Below are positions 31,436 to 33,160 of a stretch of DNA of 33,160 nt, piece after piece (position 1 is the stretch's first letter; each line of letters begins with the position of its first letter). The notes below the pieces were generated by a model. It saw only the letters and a list, made by a program, of their open reading frames with translations. It was not told the origin of the DNA and ran no database searches. The DNA comes from Planktothrix paucivesiculata PCC 9631 (GTDB lineage Bacteria; Cyanobacteriota; Cyanobacteriia; Cyanobacteriales; Microcoleaceae), in the NCBI RefSeq assembly GCF_900009265.2, contig NZ_LR735020.1, forward strand, positions 13,622 through 46,781, read 5' to 3'. Made by a program: the position numbers and the translations under genes.

Positions 31436-32496
31436 CAGGACTTACGCAGTGACGCTATATGTAGCGTACTAAGGAGTTAGCGATCGCTAACCCAAAAGAA
31501 ATCTGGAAACGGAGAATAAGAAATGTTAAAATAGCATCAGAATTTATGCCCAAAAATTATGAGCATCAATTATCTATACTATTGCCAATATCTCCTGAGT
31601 AGCCAAATCAACTATACTCTAACTAACTTTGCTGCACATATTCAAGAGTTTAGCCATGATACAATTAATCGTTACTTGAATTCAGAAAACTTAACACCCG
31701 AAGTGATTTGGGAAAAAGTGCATTCAGAACTTCAGAGCCATCCGGAAGCTTGTTTGGTTTTTGATGATACGGTACTCGATAAAAGATTTTCCTCAAAAAT
31801 TGAACTTGTCCGCCGTCAATATATATGCAGCGCAAAAGTTAATGGCTTTGATTGATAATTTAGGGAAAATTTATTATGTTCCGCTCAAAAAAAACCGGCT
31901 GGTTGATGATACAGGAGGTCAAAAAAAATATCAGCCTATTGAACAGTTAATGTGGTCTGAAATTGAAGAAAAACAGGGAAAGCTAATCAAAATAAATAAA
32001 TTCCCCTCATATAAAAAGGTCAAACTATTTCGGGTGACTGTTTCTGCCAACAGAACGGAATATGTAGCTACAAATGATTTAAATCAGTCTTCAATAGATG
32101 AAGTCATCTCTCAATGTAAACTGCGATGGAAAATTGAGGAATTCCACCGAGAAATTAAACAATTAACCGGGATAGAATCTTGTCAATGCCGTAAAGCGAG
32201 TGTTCAAAAAAACCACATTGCTTGCGCTTTATTAGTTTGGGTTTTTCTGACTCGTATGGCTAAGAAAGTTTCTCAAACTGTCTATCAGTTAAAAGCTGGT
32301 TTATTAGCAGATTACCTGAGCCAAGAGCTTAAACATCCCTCTCTAAAACTTTCTTTTATTTAGTTTACTCATCAATTCAAACACAGATTAATTCTCTTTT
32401 TATAAGCGCGCTCGCGTAGCGTGCCAGAGGCCTATTGCCCTTCTGTCTCAACCAGATCCTTAATGCGCTATATATAGCGTCCTTGCGTAAGTCCTG
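31436..32496 (+). mobile_element. IS copy 2, complete ends, internally deleted
   Basis: A 1061-bp element. The left end CAGGACTTACGCA (31436) and the right end TGCGTAAGTCCTG (to 32496) are perfect 13-base inverted repeats. Each is followed inward by a small palindrome around CTATATNTAG. The inner 31757-32363 part is nearly identical to 1-607. No clear target-site duplication is visible (TGCGA on the left, TAAGT on the right). The right side cuts into another reading frame (32490-32621). Confidence 0.88.
31559..32363 (+). pseudogene. Transposase, IS4/IS701-like DDE family, deleted and frameshifted
   Basis: The N-terminal frame (31559-31855) gives YTLTNFAAHIQEFSHDTINRYL and LVFDDTVLDKRFSSKIELVRRQY, matching the start of a cyanobacterial DDE transposase with its first catalytic Asp. 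After RRQY it runs into ten unrelated codons and a stop. The C-terminal half continues in another frame to 32363 and keeps the WKIEEFHREIKQLTG helix. The piece between, with the second catalytic Asp, is missing. Exactly the same junction is found in copy 1, so the deletion is older than the duplication. Confidence 0.88.
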
Positions 32497-32621
32497 TAAG
32501 TCAGTGGGAAACTTGTATTCAGATTTGTCGTCAACTGATTGAGCAGGAGCCAGAACAGGTAGAAGCCTATAGATTAGACATCTCCGAAAATCTCCAAATG
32601 CCCTCTATCGCTACTTTTTGA
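32490..32621 (+). pseudogene. C-terminal fragment of a gene cut by the IS
   Basis: From the IS right end an open frame reads SQWETCIQICRQLIEQEPEQ and continues VEAYRLDISENLQMP to a TGA at 32619. The pattern W..CIQICRQLI..EPEQVEAY resembles a TPR unit, as found at the ends of long cyanobacterial TPR or glycosyltransferase proteins. No start codon exists on this side of the IS. The matching 5' part is not visible left of the IS. Confidence 0.45.
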
Positions 32622-32728
32622 GTCTCTAGCACTCCTGTGCCGGGTTCTCCTAAAGTAACGGATTCATAGGCTTTTTCAGTTACATTAATAATAATTAATG
32701 AATTTTATTTCTGATATTCAATCATTTT

Positions 32729-33160
32729 TCAAAAGTATTCTGGGCAATTCTTAGATGATAATACAATCGCTCCTATTCGCCATCTTATTAGTCCACATAC
32801 TGTCAAGATTACTGCTTCATAATTTTGGCTCTTTAACCGAAATCTTTCGGAAGCAACTCGATAAATTTTTATCAGTCTTATTAAATGTTCGACTACAATC
32901 CTTTGTTTGGCTTTTAACCGATTTTCTTCTCGATGTTCAAGGGATATTTCTTGATTCCTCGGTTTCTTATGTGGTGTATTAATTGCTGTTTCCCCTACAT
33001 AAGCTTTATCCCCCCTGTATTTTTGATGATTCCCCAATTCCTCCCTTCTTTCTCTCCACAATTTCAGATCGCTTGTTGCTCCGGTATAACCCACAGCTAC
33101 ATCCACTATTTCTTTCCCGCTCGGCATGACAATGACTTGATTTTTAAACGTATGTGTTTT
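32729..33160 (-). CDS. IS5-like transposase, C-terminal part, runs off the window
   Basis: At least 143 codons are open from the right edge (KTHTFKNQVIVMPSGKEIVDV) to a stop at 32729. VAVGYTGATSDLKLW, RGDKAYVG (second catalytic Asp) and RIVVEHLIRLIKIYRV (catalytic Glu) are hallmarks of DDE_Tnp_4-type IS5-family transposases. The true start lies beyond the window; the Met at 33127 is internal. Nothing seen here disrupts the frame, so this element may be intact. Its left IS end must lie between about 32622 and 32728 but I cannot place it. Confidence 0.88.
   Translation of the reverse strand, partial: KTHTFKNQVIVMPSGKEIVDVAVGYTGATSDLKLWRERREELGNHQKYRGDKAYVGETAINTPHKKPRNQEISLEHREENRLKAKQRIVVEHLIRLIKIYRVASERFRLKSQNYEAVILTVCGLIRWRIGAIVLSSKNCPEYF

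Noticed and set aside
1-32496. 31-kb composite transposon bounded by the two IS copies
   Set aside because: The content is ordinary chromosome with ribosomal and arginine genes, and both transposases are dead.
31436-32496. Programmed frameshift joining the two transposase frames
   Set aside because: The frame change coincides with a loss of about 70 residues including a catalytic Asp, so frameshifting would not restore the enzyme.

Overview
The window looks like chromosome of a filamentous cyanobacterium, most like Planktothrix or a close Oscillatoriales relative. This is inferred from AT-rich coding sequence, scattered HIP1 octamers (GCGATCGC), plastid-type genes (ycf37-like, ycf33/DUF751), cyanobacteria-typical families (DUF3370, OprB porin, NatF/NatG-type amino acid transport), and heptamer STRR repeats of the GGGTAAT and CCCATTA kind. 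Species cannot be fixed without a search.

Layout. The two ends carry near-identical, internally deleted copies of one insertion sequence in the same orientation (1-756, cut by the window edge, and 31436-32496), and the right edge enters a second, IS5-like element on the minus strand. Between them, from left to right: a GHL10-type glycoside hydrolase (minus); an 830-bp stretch with no secure gene; a pentapeptide-repeat protein; speD; a coiled-coil membrane protein (minus); queF; the ribosomal pair rpmI-rplT; a Ycf37-like TPR protein; a GC-rich/STRR patch; a diacylglycerol-kinase-family lipid kinase; a small unknown protein; a natF-natG amino acid transporter pair; a convergent alpha/beta hydrolase; a CoA-disulfide-reductase-like flavoprotein fused to rhodanese; an OprB porin; a YacP/Rae1-like NYN nuclease; tRNA-Asn(GTT); a DUF3370 protein; a small proline-rich membrane protein; a cyclophilin-RTX fusion (minus); an exported peroxiredoxin; ycf33 (minus); a complete four-gene sugar ABC transporter (minus); a globin/HPP/MarR/response-regulator cluster; a STRR block; a small unknown protein; a family 2 glycosyltransferase (minus); and argG.

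Genes that appear to work together: rpmI-rplT (ribosome); natF-natG (amino acid uptake, with no second permease or ATPase nearby); the SBP-permease-permease-ATPase sugar importer read leftward from 25332 to 21168; and the rightward run from 25616 to 28031. That run is the most interesting locus: a single-domain globin, an HPP membrane protein (a family linked to nitrite transport), a MarR regulator with an added Cys/His-rich tail, and an orphan OmpR-type response regulator. It sits behind a good sigma70-type promoter whose -10 and start region are covered by a 39-bp near-perfect palindrome. I infer a self-regulated response to nitric oxide, nitrite or redox change, but the signal is not shown by sequence alone.

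Other unusual points are the cyclophilin-RTX fusion, the shared deletion in the two IS copies, solo IS ends inside the window, a hairpin plus T-run just upstream of natF, and a perfect 28-bp palindrome between natF and natG.
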